From positions 3,348,001-3,412,000 of the forward strand of contig NZ_CP090978.1 of NCBI RefSeq assembly GCF_021513275.1: 64,000 bases of DNA, given 5' to 3'. The notes below the pieces were generated by a model. The model saw only the letters and a program-made list of their open reading frames with translations, searched no databases and had not been told where the DNA came from. Positions within the stretch are counted from its first letter, which is position 1. Every line of letters starts with the position of its first letter. Of this stretch, positions 38,272 to 47,802 are shown piece after piece. The translations under genes were made by a program, and so were the position numbers. The stretch is from Paenibacillus hexagrammi. Lineage in GTDB: Bacteria; Bacillota; Bacilli; Paenibacillales; NBRC-103111.

Positions 38272-38511
38272 TTAGCGAAACATTCTCCATTTTTGTGTGA
38301 GATAGCGCCAAATGTCTTCAAGCACCGCGAAATTCTCTCTACGGTCAAGCTTATTACCGACATACAATCCAAGCAGAACGATACAAGCAAAAATGAGCAT
38401 GTCCCAAAAACCAAAAAACAAGTAGATAAAACCGAAAAAAACGCCTAGTCCAGCTCCGACCGTTTTGCCTCTATGCTGCTCCCACAGCTCATTCCACATG
38501 GGTGGGTTCAC
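38272..38511 (-). CDS. DUF2273 small membrane protein
   Basis: 79 aa. HRGKTVGAGLGVFFGFIYLFFGFWDMLIFA shows two membrane helices; matches the DUF2273 family that accompanies asp23 and amaP. ATG at 38511, three bases from the amaP stop, so it is coupled. Confidence 0.85.
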   Translation of the reverse strand: MNPPMWNELWEQHRGKTVGAGLGVFFGFIYLFFGFWDMLIFACIVLLGLYVGNKLDRRENFAVLEDIWRYLTQKWRMFR

Positions 38512-38513
38512 CT

Positions 38514-39074
38514 CTATTCGACTCGGCTTTTAAATGTTGGAGCTGATTGAATGATATTGGCTACATATACGGTTACGGAGGCAACCGGGATCCCCGTGAC
38601 TTCTTCTATATATCGTTTGACATTGCTTTGCATATCCTCGGTTAGGTCTGGGATCGAGCTTTCACCGTCTACAACCGTTCGAATCATAATTTCCAACCCG
38701 GATTGATTCACCCGTACACGTGATTTCAAATCCTTCACGCCTTTGGTTCGTCCAGCGGCTTTCAGTGAAAGGTTCTCAACCGTTTCCATGGAGATTCGAA
38801 TATCACCAATTTCAGTCCTTTGGTCAATGGATGGCGCTTGAGCGCGTCCACGCCTCACGGATATGTACACAAATCGTATGCTGATGAGCAGCAGGACGAT
38901 ACTGATGACGATTGCGGGATAAGCGACGTTCTGATCAAAATAGAAGCTGTCTAACACTGCTTCCGCACGTGCTTTCGGGACCCAACTGCATGAGACGGCT
39001 AAGATGACGATAGACGCTGCGAATATGATTAGGCTGTATAGGAATAACAATAGCCTGTCTAAGACTTTACCCAC
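38514..39074 (-). CDS. amaP: alkaline shock response membrane anchor AmaP
   Basis: 186 aa. Two N-terminal membrane helices (RLLLFLYSLIIFAASIVILA; VAYPAIVISIVLLLISIRFVY) and a soluble Asp23-like domain with RVRVNQSGLEI and NVKRYIEEVTGIPVASVTVYV. Anchors the Asp23-type protein encoded just upstream. Confidence 0.88.
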   Translation of the reverse strand: MGKVLDRLLLFLYSLIIFAASIVILAVSCSWVPKARAEAVLDSFYFDQNVAYPAIVISIVLLLISIRFVYISVRRGRAQAPSIDQRTEIGDIRISMETVENLSLKAAGRTKGVKDLKSRVRVNQSGLEIMIRTVVDGESSIPDLTEDMQSNVKRYIEEVTGIPVASVTVYVANIIQSAPTFKSRVE

Positions 39075-39119
39075 GAAAGCTTGTCTCCCTTCTACATATC
39101 ATTAACCCCATAAACTTGT

Positions 39120-39150
39120 AGGAAACCCCTGCAACCTGTAGGGGTTTCCT
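39120..39150. terminator. hairpin between asp23 and amaP
   Basis: AGGAAACCCCT...AGGGGTTTCCT, perfect 11-base arms. T-rich tail lies on the plus strand (CTTTT) whereas the genes run on the minus strand, where only TACAAG follows. It may act as partial terminator or mRNA-stability hairpin. Confidence 0.6.
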
Positions 39151-39160
39151 CTTTTGTCAC

Positions 39161-39577
39161 CTATTTTACTCTGTGTGCCGCTGCTGGATCTTCTTCGACC
39201 GTTTGCTTTTCAGGCAGTTTAAAATGTACATCATGGATATGCACATTTACTTCCACCACATTTAGACCCGTCATCGATTCGATCGCATGCTTTACATTTT
39301 GTTGAATACCGCTTGCTACCTCTGGGATTCTATTGCCATATTCGACAATAATGGAGACATCAATGGCCGCTTCGCGCTGTCCCACCTCAACTTTTACACC
39401 CTTGGACAAGTTCTTGCGTCCGAGCAGTTCACCAATGCCTCCTGCCAGTCCGCCGCTCATTCCCGCTACTCCCTGCACTTCCACCGTTGCCAAACCGGCA
39501 ATGATTTCAATTACTTCAGGGGCAATCTGAATGCTGCCCATGTCTGTTTTGACGTAGTCTGGAGCGATTGTGCTCAT
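39161..39577 (-). CDS. Asp23/Gls24 family protein (YqhY-like)
   Basis: 138 aa. IAPEVIEIIAGLATVEVQGVAGMSGGL and NVVEVNVHIHDVHF are typical. Cytosolic partner of AmaP; YqhY of Bacillus affects fatty acid (acetyl-CoA carboxylase) control, and accBC are the neighbours here. Driven by its own strong promoter. Confidence 0.92.
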   Translation of the reverse strand: MSTIAPDYVKTDMGSIQIAPEVIEIIAGLATVEVQGVAGMSGGLAGGIGELLGRKNLSKGVKVEVGQREAAIDVSIIVEYGNRIPEVASGIQQNVKHAIESMTGLNVVEVNVHIHDVHFKLPEKQTVEEDPAAAHRVK

Positions 39578-39748
39578 TGTGGCACCTCCTAAAAATTTCG
39601 CCAGAAACCTGGCTTCTTCATGTATGATCTCTGTGACACGCCAGTAAAACGGACGCGTAAAGCATGTGCTGTTATAGCGGAGCTCTGCGCCCTGCGAAGT
39701 TCATGTATGCTTACGACTTACATTTTGGATAAGCTGTCTTAATAAAAT

Positions 39749-39777
39749 AGTATACCATTTCACTAAAAATATGACAA
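39749..39777 (-). promoter_or_regulatory. sigma-A promoter of asp23
   Basis: TTGTCA (39772-39777), 17-base spacer, TATACT (39749-39754), read on the minus strand. Near consensus. Confidence 0.75.
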
Positions 39778-39784
39778 ACAAATC

Positions 39785-41144
39785 CTACGATTCCGGATCG
39801 TTCACATCGTGCTCTTCCAGAAATTTAATATCGTGGTTGCCCTCAATGAATCTCTTATGTTCTAGCAGCTTCTGATGGAACGGAATCGTCGTGTGAACAC
39901 CTTCGACTGCAAATTCTGTCAACGCCCGTTTCATCCTCGCGATAGCGTCATCTCGATCCTTACCCCACACGATTAATTTGGCAATCATGGAATCATAATG
40001 TGGCGGAATGGTATAGCCGGTATACGCTGCGCTGTCAACTCTGACGCCGAAACCGCCGGGAGGCAAATAGAACTTAATTTGTCCTGCCGAAGGCATGAAG
40101 TTCTTGTTCGAATCTTCCGCATTAATCCGGCACTCAATCGCCCAGCCGTTGATGTTGACATCCGCTTGGGTGAAAGACAATGGATTGCCTTCTGCGATAC
40201 GAACCATCTCTTTGATAATATCAATGCCCGTAATCATCTCTGTGACCGGATGCTCGACCTGGATTCTCGTATTCATTTCCATGAAATAGAATTTACCGTC
40301 CGGACCTAGCAAAAACTCGAGCGTACCAGCACCTGAATAGTCTACGGCTTTAGCAGCTCTCACTGCAGCTTCACCCATGGCGCTGCGAGTTTCCGGAGTC
40401 AGAACAGGACATGGCGCTTCTTCGACAAGCTTTTGTCTTGCGGCGCTGTACAGAGCAATCTCTCTCGCCCAAGTGTACGACATTCCCATGCTTGTCTGCC
40501 AGAATTTGAATTTCGACGTGCTTCATGCCTGTCAAATATTTTTCCAAATACACACCAGAGTTGCCGAATGCATTCTGTGCTTCCTGCTGTGCAGTCGTAA
40601 TCTGCTGAACGAGCATTTCTTCGTTATCGGCGATACGGATTCCTTTACCGCCGCCGCCGGCTGTTGCCTTAATGATAACGGGGTATCCGATATCACGGGC
40701 GATGCTGACAGCATCTTCTGTGCTTTCTACCAATCCTTCAGAGCCTGGGATAATCGGAACTCTAGCTTCCTTCATCGTCTGCTTAGCAACAGACTTGTCA
40801 CCCATACGGCTGATTGCATCGGGAGATGGTCCTATAAAGGTAATGTTGCAGCTCTCGCAAATTTCCGCAAAGTCGGCGTTTTCCGCCAAAAATCCATAGC
40901 CCGGGTGGATGGCATCGCACTCTGTCAACGTAGCGACACTCATCAGATTCGTAAAGTTCAAGTAGCTGTCTTTCGAAGCCGTTGGACCGATACAGTAAGC
41001 TTCGTCTGCCAAACGAACATGCAGCGCGTCACGGTCAGCTTCGGAATAGACAGCTACCGTATAAATGCCAAGCTCTCTGCAGGCTCGAATAATACGAACT
41101 GCGATTTCTCCACGGTTCGCGATAAGGACTTTATGGAATTTCAT
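39785..41144 (-). CDS. accC: biotin carboxylase subunit of acetyl-CoA carboxylase, frameshifted
   Basis: About 452 aa after repair. Carboxylates biotin on AccB with ATP and bicarbonate. N-terminal [23 protein letters not shown]-grasp [15 protein letters not shown]-terminal [16 protein letters not shown]. The frame changes at 40431-40440: removal of one base (a T of the TT at 40438-40439) joins CSVQRR to [13 protein letters not shown]. Start ATG 41144 follows a good GGAGGG. Likely sequencing error. Confidence 0.93.
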
Positions 41145-41167
41145 TATTTTCCCTCCTGAAAACGCGC

Positions 41168-41663
41168 TTACTCCGGTCTGACCAAGAACAATGGTTGTCC
41201 GTATTCTACCAATTGACCGTTCTCTTACCAGAACTTGAACGATTTCGCCCTTCACTTCAGCTTCAATCTCGTTCATCAATTTCATAGCTTCCACAATACA
41301 AACAACAGATTTTTCTCCTACCTTCGAGCCTACGCTAACGAACGGCGCTGCACCCGGAGAAGAAGCATGATAGAACGTTCCTACCATTGGGGATACGATC
41401 TTATGTAAGGATGAGTCCTCTTGCTTAGGAGCCGCTGCAGCCGGTGCCGACGCTTCCATAACAGGATCAGAAGTCTGCTGTATGATACTGGCTTGTCCGA
41501 CTGGAGCGTAGGAGGCCTGCGCTGGTGCTGTGACCAATACGGATTCCGTTTTATTAGGCTTGCGAATCAAAAGACGAGATCCATCATTCTCGATTTCAAT
41601 CTCCTGCAAAGAGGATTGATCGACAAGCTTGATCAGTTCTTTGATTTCACTGAGTTTGAACAT
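41168..41663 (-). CDS. accB: biotin carboxyl carrier protein of acetyl-CoA carboxylase, frameshifted
   Basis: 164 aa after repair. Pro/Ala linker, then the biotinyl domain with the modified lysine in VEAMKLMNE. Near 41221-41228 one extra base breaks [20 protein letters not shown]; without it the protein ends at TAA 41168-41170. With it the frame runs on and falsely fuses to accC. The order accB-accC is usual. Confidence 0.93.
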
Positions 41664-41749
41664 TCAAGTCACTCCTTCAAAGTTGGTGAACCAATAACCT
41701 AAAGTGTAAATGCTGTGTAAAGCGTTTACCCTCCACGTGCAACGTTAGT

Positions 41750-41778
41750 ATTATAACCATAAACGAAAGAAATGGAAA
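41750..41778 (-). promoter_or_regulatory. possible accB promoter
   Basis: TATAAT (41750-41755) on the minus strand with a weak TTTCCA about 17 bases upstream, 87 bases before accB. No FapR-type site found. Confidence 0.4.
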
Positions 41779-41802
41779 GAGTCCAGTTTATCCGGACTCT
41801 TT
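41777..41802. terminator. terminator after spoIIIAH
   Basis: AAAGAGTCC...GGACTCTTT with T-runs on both strands, between spoIIIAH and accB. Confidence 0.7.
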
Positions 41803-41845
41803 TCCTATGCTCTATTTTTTTCATCACTTAAAGAGAAATACTCTC

Positions 41846-42571
41846 CTATGGACGGACATATTGAATTTTAATATTTTCAGGCTGTGCGGCCAGCTCATTC
41901 ATCACCATGTCAACAATTGTCACACCTTGGCTCTTTTCCAGCTTATCAGCCTGCACAGTTACTTTCCAATCCTTGCCCTCTTGCGTTACGATCGCTTGTG
42001 GGAAATCCTTCAGCAGCAAGCCTTCCAGATTTTCAATTTTATCATAAGTATTGGAGAGTGATTCTAATTCATTGTTAGCTTTCGCTACCGCATCCGGAGT
42101 CTGGTTCTTATCCGTGATCAGGTCCAGAAGATCGGAGGACTTTTTCGTAAAATCCTCATGGCGCTTCATTTGAGCGTTCGTGAAGTAATCACTGGCAGAA
42201 GTCGCTTTGGATTGTTCTTCCACTTGCTGAATGATTTTGGCATCGTTAGCAGCGTTTGCGGCAGCTTGCGGATCTGCTTTAGCGTCTGTTTTGGCACCGC
42301 TCTTCGTATCTGTTTTCGTGCTGCTTGCTTTTGCGTCTGTTTTAGTATCAGTACCTGTAGTTGCTTTCGCGTCAGCTTTACCTTGACCAGTTGCAGCAGA
42401 TGCTGGGTCCAGCTGGGTCATATCGATTTTTACTTCCTGCGGATTTTTAGCGCTTTCTGTCGCAGCCAAATCAAGCTTATTAACATCCTCAGTGAATAGA
42501 TAATAGGCGGACAACACCACCATCAAGCTAAGCATGGATACAAGCCAAATTGTTTGTCTTTTTGCGTTCAT
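41846..42571 (-). CDS. spoIIIAH: stage III sporulation protein AH
   Basis: 241 aa. Mother-cell component of the SpoIIIA-SpoIIQ channel. Membrane helix (TIWLVSMLSLMVVLSAYYLF), a long Lys/Ala/Thr-rich linker (residues 60-115) and the C-terminal ring-forming domain resembling YscJ/FliF. ATG 42571 behind AAGGAGG; the longer reading to 42631 overlaps spoIIIAG. Confidence 0.93.
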   Translation of the reverse strand: MNAKRQTIWLVSMLSLMVVLSAYYLFTEDVNKLDLAATESAKNPQEVKIDMTQLDPASAATGQGKADAKATTGTDTKTDAKASSTKTDTKSGAKTDAKADPQAAANAANDAKIIQQVEEQSKATSASDYFTNAQMKRHEDFTKKSSDLLDLITDKNQTPDAVAKANNELESLSNTYDKIENLEGLLLKDFPQAIVTQEGKDWKVTVQADKLEKSQGVTIVDMVMNELAAQPENIKIQYVRP

Positions 42572-42627
42572 AGAGTAATTCCTCCTTGAAATGATATGAT
42601 TTTTATTTATGATGAAAGTAAAGCTGA

Positions 42628-43271
42628 TCAACCTGTTTTTCTTGGTAAAATCGAGATTTTGTGAGCCGGAACATCAAGACCTCTTTCTACAGCTTCTGAG
42701 ATCATTTTTTTCACTGTAAGATTCTCCGCTCCCTTGGCCACAACGATTACGCCTCTGATCTTAGGCTTAATATATTTGAGTACAAGCGGTTTTTGGTCAC
42801 CTGCAACCTGATAGATGACGACCTCTCCGCTTCGTGTAACCTGGGATATATTTCGTGTTGCGCCATTCGAGTCTCGCTCGGTGGTCATCTGCTGGTTATC
42901 GTTGTAATTCTTATCGACCGTTACTTCTTCCGTCGATTCGATCGTTACCAGAACTTCCACATCACCAACCCCGACAATGTTCTTGAGAATACCCTCCAGC
43001 TGCGTTTCGTAGGCTTGCTCATATTCGTGAAAGACAGAGGATTCCTTTGGTGTGCTGCCCAGAAACGTTTCCTTGCTTTCCTGGCTTTGCGGCGGGGAGG
43101 CCCGGCCTTCGTTTATGGGATCGACGTCCTTTACGGTTATAAAAGAATTCAGAATCATTAGCGCAGCCCCGAGCAGCCCTACCAGCGCCACCCATAGCAG
43201 TGTATTTTTCCGCTTGGGGCCCCCGGGCCGCCTCCAAATTTCTGTTCCATCCATTGCAGCAATGTTCCCAT
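42628..43271 (-). CDS. spoIIIAG: stage III sporulation protein AG, frameshifted
   Basis: 214 aa after repair. ATG 43271 (GAGGTG upstream) reads MGTLLQWMEQKFGGGPG, then breaks in a C5 run at 43220-43224; one more base continues GPKRKNTLLWVALVGLL. Membrane helix, then ring-building motif domain (LKNIVGVGDVEVLVTIES). Forms the large ring of the sporulation channel. Probable homopolymer error. Confidence 0.9.
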
Positions 43272-43313
43272 CTATTCACCTCACAATCGTATTCTATCTT
43301 TGGCAGCCTATAC

Positions 43314-44057
43314 TCACAGCTTGCTGGAGTCGGATTCGATTCGAATGTGGATATGGTCAGGCTTCACCTGCCAGTCCCGGCTGATCCCCGTCGTAAGCTT
43401 TTCTCGCTCTTGCCGAAGCTTCTCATTCAACTTGCCGTCTTCCGGCTCCGTCTGTTGAGTTACAGCCGCTTGCTCTTTGTTTGTGTTCTGGATATCAATA
43501 TGAATCGGATCAATCGGCTTCATCGGTTCCATAACCCCAATGCTCTTATTAGATAGCCCGGTTGGAGCCGGTCGCTTCGCGTCTATATCATGAAGGGTTG
43601 CCGTGACATCGGTGACGGCCGGCTTCCCATTGTTGTCGATTTGTGCAAGTACTTGTACATCACTGACTACAAGATCGGTCTGATTTTGTAAGTCCTCTTT
43701 CATGACCTCGGCCAGCTTGCTTTGTATAAGCTTTATAGACTGCTTATCCCCTTCATTCTTGAACTGCTGTGCTTCCTTGGTGATGTCATTCAGGGATTTC
43801 ATGTTTTTACTCCCGCCTTCATTCGCTTGCAGAGCCATTCCATTCTGTTTGCTTTCCGCCATGCTTAGAAGGCGATCCACATTCCAATCCTTCTGAAAGA
43901 GCTGCATCACTGGCGAAAGCAATGTTAATAGGACGAACAAGCTGAGTACCGTCTTCACATAACGCTGCATGGTGTTACTAGGGAGTAATAGATCGACAAA
44001 AGTGGCAAGCAATATGACCATGATGACCGACTTTAGCCATCCGCCTAACCAATCCAT
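43314..44057 (-). CDS. spoIIIAF: stage III sporulation protein AF
   Basis: 247 aa. Two N-terminal membrane helices (SVIMVILLATFVDLLLP; VLSLFVLLTLLSPV) and a C-terminal domain ending in DHIHIRIESDSS, typical of SpoIIIAF. Lies between AE and AG. Confidence 0.9.
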   Translation of the reverse strand: MDWLGGWLKSVIMVILLATFVDLLLPSNTMQRYVKTVLSLFVLLTLLSPVMQLFQKDWNVDRLLSMAESKQNGMALQANEGGSKNMKSLNDITKEAQQFKNEGDKQSIKLIQSKLAEVMKEDLQNQTDLVVSDVQVLAQIDNNGKPAVTDVTATLHDIDAKRPAPTGLSNKSIGVMEPMKPIDPIHIDIQNTNKEQAAVTQQTEPEDGKLNEKLRQEREKLTTGISRDWQVKPDHIHIRIESDSSKL

Positions 44058-44079
44058 CCCTACACCTCCTGCAGCTGGT

Positions 44080-45279
44080 TCATCTCATCATGACGGAAAC
44101 ATTGCTGATCGCAATCATAATGGTTATGGCAAGGAAAAACATTAAACCTACAGCGGCTAAAGCCGCAAACACGTAAATCATGCTTTTGCCAATCGTCTGC
44201 AAGCATACAATCATGGGGTTATCGCCAATGGGCTGCATAATTGCCGCAGACAAGTTGTAAATGAAAGCAAGCGTCAAAATCTTTATCGCCGGGAAGGCGC
44301 ACAGCAGAATGAGAACAATCACTCCAACTAGTCCGATCGCGTTCTTAACCAGCAGGGAGGCTCCGATTACCGTTTCCGTTGCATCTGAGAACAGCCTGCC
44401 TACAACAGGCACGAAATTACCGGTCACATATTTGGCCGTTCGAATCGCTACCCCGTCTCTTACGGCCCCTGCGGTGCCTTGCACGGACAATACGCCGAGG
44501 AATATGGTTACAAACACGCCAAGCATACTAAGTCCGACAGTTCGCAGCAGATTTGCAAGCTGTGTTACTTTATAACGCTCGCTCAAGGCGCTTACGATGT
44601 GCAGGACTGCCGAGAAGAACAGCAGCGGGAATACAAACACGTAGATCGCGGTCCCGATGGAATGGATCATGAATATAATTAGCGGGTGCATGATGGCAAC
44701 GGATGTCACATTTCCCATCGATGCGAGCAGTGTTAACAGCAGTGGCACGATGGCTACCATGAATTGAATCATGGAGGTGATCGCGGTTTTGGCGTATCCG
44801 ATTGCGACACTGAAGCTGTTGATTGCGATGATAATCAACACCATATAGGCAATGGCATATCCCAGCCTGCTAACCGTATTTTTCTCAAAGGAGCTTTGGA
44901 GCGTCTCTAAAATCATGCTGAACACGGTTAAAATCACAATGGATGCCAGCAGTTTGCCGTTGACGATGACTTCATGAAAAATGTAATTCAAGAGCCCGCG
45001 AAAGATGCTGGATACGCTAAATCCCTTTGTCCCCAGCAACATCTCCATAAAGCTAGGCGTCTTGTTTTCAGGAAAATATCCTCCGTAGTCTTTCATGAGC
45101 TTATTCCAATACTGCTCAACCTGGTCGGTTTTGAGATGGCTTGCCTGCTCCTGGATCAGGATATCTGCCGGTGAAGTTGCGCTGGAGGTCCCCATCCACC
45201 CGAGCCAAAGACTTATGGTCAAAACCAGAAACAGCATCCATCTGTTATGCATCGAGTAGCGCGAATTGTGTGGGACCAC
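44080..45279 (-). CDS. spoIIIAE: stage III sporulation protein AE
   Basis: 399 aa, equal to the Bacillus protein. Signal segment, then about eight membrane helices; VVPLLLTLLASMGNVTSVA-type stretches in the permease-like core. Start GTG 45279 has AAGGAG nine bases upstream; longer readings run into an intergenic repeat. Multi-pass core of the SpoIIIA complex. Confidence 0.92.
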   Translation of the reverse strand: MVPHNSRYSMHNRWMLFLVLTISLWLGWMGTSSATSPADILIQEQASHLKTDQVEQYWNKLMKDYGGYFPENKTPSFMEMLLGTKGFSVSSIFRGLLNYIFHEVIVNGKLLASIVILTVFSMILETLQSSFEKNTVSRLGYAIAYMVLIIIAINSFSVAIGYAKTAITSMIQFMVAIVPLLLTLLASMGNVTSVAIMHPLIIFMIHSIGTAIYVFVFPLLFFSAVLHIVSALSERYKVTQLANLLRTVGLSMLGVFVTIFLGVLSVQGTAGAVRDGVAIRTAKYVTGNFVPVVGRLFSDATETVIGASLLVKNAIGLVGVIVLILLCAFPAIKILTLAFIYNLSAAIMQPIGDNPMIVCLQTIGKSMIYVFAALAAVGLMFFLAITIMIAISNVSVMMR

Positions 45280-45297
45280 TAGTGTCAGCTCCTTAGA

Positions 45298-45568
45298 GTT
45301 TTCCGAAGGAAAACTAACTTCGTAAGCATGTGCTGAGTTTTCCGCTAGGAAAATCCAGACTGATGATAAAGGCAAATGGAGGGCTCAGTAGTTTTCGGAG
45401 AAGCGTAGCGGTCGCCTTTGACAGTTTTGTTATCACCTTAGAAGGCTCTTATTTGAATCGAATAACAAAATGTCAACAGCGATCGGAGAAAAGCTACTGA
45501 AGCTCGGAATGATCCCTACTTTATCAACACATTCCGTTTTCCGAAGGAAAACTAACTTCGTAAGCATT
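45298..45568. repeat. MITE-like repeat unit between spoIIIAE and spoIIIAD
   Basis: GTTTTCCGAAGGAAAAC plus CTAACTTCGTAAGCAT occurs at 45298-45329 and again at 45536-45567; a variant hairpin is at 45335-45352. Between them, CAGTAG...TTTTGTTAT (about 45391-45441) pairs with an inverted counterpart (about 45463-45501). No coding seen. A related copy occurs at 53819-53853. Confidence 0.65.
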
Positions 45569-45570
45569 CG

Positions 45571-45960
45571 TTAAGCCGGAAGCAGCTTGATGACTGTTTC
45601 AATGATCACCGTGATGATGGGAATCGCCATGACCATGATGAGCACCTTGCCCGAAAGTTCTATCTTAGATGCAATAGATTCCTGCCCCGCATCTCTGACG
45701 ATTTGGGCTCCAAACTCAGCGATATAAGCCACACCGATGATTTTTAGGATGGTTTTAAGAAAAACCATATTGATGTTGGATTTCTCGCCTAAATCCTCCA
45801 GCACGCGGATAACGGATGAGATTTTGCCAATCAGAAACAGGAAGATCACGACACCTGTGAACGCGGCAAGTAAAAAGGCGAACATCGGTTTCTGCTCTTT
45901 AATAATGAGAGATAGAATGGTAACGATGAGTCCAAGACCGACAATCTGAATGATTTCCAT
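45571..45960 (-). CDS. spoIIIAD: stage III sporulation protein AD
   Basis: 129 aa membrane protein with four helices (IVGLGLIVTILSLII, MFAFLLAAFTGVVIFLFLIG, VLIMVMAIPIITVIIETV). Resembles stator/permease-like small subunits in the SpoIIIA channel. Follows AC by seven bases. The large gap after it is unusual for this operon. Confidence 0.92.
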   Translation of the reverse strand: MEIIQIVGLGLIVTILSLIIKEQKPMFAFLLAAFTGVVIFLFLIGKISSVIRVLEDLGEKSNINMVFLKTILKIIGVAYIAEFGAQIVRDAGQESIASKIELSGKVLIMVMAIPIITVIIETVIKLLPA

Positions 45961-45967
45961 GACTCAC

Positions 45968-46171
45968 CTACTGAAAAAGAAAGATCGTTTTAATTTCTTT
46001 AAACAAGTTATCCAGCATGCTGACCACCATAAAAAGGACGACAACAAAGCCAATAACCGTAACCCAGTGTGCCATATCCTCTTTGCCCATTTGCTTGAGC
46101 ACCGAATGAATCATCGCGATGATGATGCCGATGCCGGCGATCTGGAAAATGGCGTTTACATCTACGTTCAT
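45968..46171 (-). CDS. spoIIIAC: stage III sporulation protein AC
   Basis: 67 aa, two membrane helices (IFQIAGIGIIIAMIHSVL; WVTVIGFVVVLFMVVSML). Start ATG 46171; a GTG at 46180 is also possible. Operon position and size match SpoIIIAC. Confidence 0.9.
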   Translation of the reverse strand: MNVDVNAIFQIAGIGIIIAMIHSVLKQMGKEDMAHWVTVIGFVVVLFMVVSMLDNLFKEIKTIFLFQ

Positions 46172-46190
46172 TCCAGGCACCCCATTTTCG

Positions 46191-46709
46191 TTAATACATC
46201 AAGATCACGATTAAGGCTCCAACAAGAACACCGAGGCTTTTCCACATTTTTTCGTAACGACGCTGCTCATCTCTTGCCTCAGCTTCTTCGGCTTGCAGTT
46301 GACTAACGGCCAGCCGCAAATGCTTGATCTGATCTCCCCGGTCCGATAAACCAAGTACGGAGCCCAGCTGCAGCACCACCTCTTGCTCCGGCTGCTTCAT
46401 CGACGTTCTCCGCCACATGTCCGTGATCGTATGCTGCCAAATCTCGCGGGTTGATCGGCCTTCCGCGGAAATCAATCTTTCCGAGGTTAGCCTGAACATG
46501 GAGGACACAGGCTCTGCCATTTGCTTGCTTAGTGATCGAAATGCGTCGGGCAGCGGCGTCACTGCATATACGATCTCGGTTTCCATTCTCTGAAGCGCGC
46601 TGATCATCAAACGAATTTGCTTCGGCCGCCTGGCGTAATGTGATGCTTGTAAGAACCCAAACCAGGCAGCGGCTCCTAGGATGAGAACGGATCCGACAAA
46701 CTTCAACAT
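46191..46709 (-). CDS. spoIIIAB: stage III sporulation protein AB
   Basis: 172 aa. N-terminal and C-terminal membrane helices, central cytosolic helical part with RRPKQIRLMISALQRMETEIVYA and LGLSDRGDQIKHL. Related to type II secretion GspF-like proteins. Confidence 0.92.
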   Translation of the reverse strand: MLKFVGSVLILGAAAWFGFLQASHYARRPKQIRLMISALQRMETEIVYAVTPLPDAFRSLSKQMAEPVSSMFRLTSERLISAEGRSTREIWQHTITDMWRRTSMKQPEQEVVLQLGSVLGLSDRGDQIKHLRLAVSQLQAEEAEARDEQRRYEKMWKSLGVLVGALIVILMY

Positions 46710-46715
46710 GATCGA

Positions 46716-47729
46716 TCATCCTCTTCCTATTCGATGTACTTGAATTTGTCTTCCTGTCCCGTCTAGGATTCGATAGGGCGCAAACCCTTGTTTGCGTCTA
46801 TCCAGGACAATGTATCTGGAGAACACCCCCTCCTCCAAGAGCTGTTTGAGAACGGGGCGCATTCGTACATCCTCAAAGTCCGCGCCATGGGCAGTAGCTA
46901 CGATACGAACCCCGGCATGGATCGCCTCATGAATGGCAGCTGCATCCTCTGGCCTCCCGATCTCGTCGACCGCCAGCACCTCAGGTGACATGGATCGAAT
47001 CATCATCATCATCCCTTCGGCTTTCGGACAACCGTCTAGAACATCAGTACGCGGGCCCACATCGAATTTCGGAACACCTCTGCTGCTTGCAGCAAGTTCC
47101 GACCTTTCATCAACAATTCCAACCTTTTTCCCGGCACATTGCCGCGTTGCTGACAGGATGGGCGATATGCCATTCGGATCCGTTCCCCAATTGCCTTTGC
47201 TCACATTCCTCACAATATCCCGCAGAAGCGTAGTTTTGCCCTGTTGTGGAGGTGAAATAATGAGTGTGTGATGAATCGTTGAGCGTGCAGGATCCAGCAA
47301 GTAAGGCATCAGCTCGTTACTAACCCCGACAATGTCTTTCGCTATGCGGATATTGAAGGAGCTTACATCGCGTATTTGCTTGACGTTCCCCTGTTCCAAC
47401 ACGGTTCTCCCAGCCAGTCCGACCCGATGGCCGCCTGCAATGGTGATGTAACCGCGCCGCAATTCTTCCTCATAGGTATAGAGCGAATGATTCGTCAGCA
47501 TCTCGAGCAGCGACATACAATCTGCTGTTGTCGGCTTATATGCCGACAGCTCTTCTAATGTCACATTGCCATTCCCATCCAAAAATGCGTACGAATCATG
47601 AAAGCCAATCTCAAGAGGTCTGGACTCTCTCACCCTGATCTCCTCAATGCTTTCTCTTACTTGACTAGGCAGCTGTGAAAGAATCATTTGCATCGTGCGC
47701 GGTAACAGATTCACAATTGAGCTTAACAT
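46716..47729 (-). CDS. spoIIIAA: stage III sporulation protein AA (ATPase)
   Basis: 337 aa secretion-type ATPase. Walker A ISPPQQGKTTLLRDI, Walker B-like PEVLAVDEIGR, and TAHGADFEDV. Energises the sporulation channel. ATG 47729 follows GGAGGC; ORF can extend to 47801 without support. First gene of the operon. Confidence 0.94.
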   Translation of the reverse strand: MLSSIVNLLPRTMQMILSQLPSQVRESIEEIRVRESRPLEIGFHDSYAFLDGNGNVTLEELSAYKPTTADCMSLLEMLTNHSLYTYEEELRRGYITIAGGHRVGLAGRTVLEQGNVKQIRDVSSFNIRIAKDIVGVSNELMPYLLDPARSTIHHTLIISPPQQGKTTLLRDIVRNVSKGNWGTDPNGISPILSATRQCAGKKVGIVDERSELAASSRGVPKFDVGPRTDVLDGCPKAEGMMMMIRSMSPEVLAVDEIGRPEDAAAIHEAIHAGVRIVATAHGADFEDVRMRPVLKQLLEEGVFSRYIVLDRRKQGFAPYRILDGTGRQIQVHRIGRG

Positions 47730-47769
47730 CGCAAGACATGCCTCCAGGTTGTCCCGTCTTTTATACTTA

Positions 47770-47798
47770 TTCGTATGCTTGATAGAAAAGAGATATGA
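47770..47798 (-). promoter_or_regulatory. sigma-E-type promoter of the spoIIIA operon
   Basis: On the minus strand TCATATCT (-35), 13 bases, CATACGAA (-10), about 40 bases upstream of spoIIIAA. Matches the mother-cell sigma-E pattern closely. Confidence 0.65.
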
Positions 47799-47802
47799 CA
47801 AT

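Noticed and set aside
41664..41776. FapR operator before accB
   Set aside because: TTAGTATTATAACCATAA only loosely resembles the FapR palindrome.
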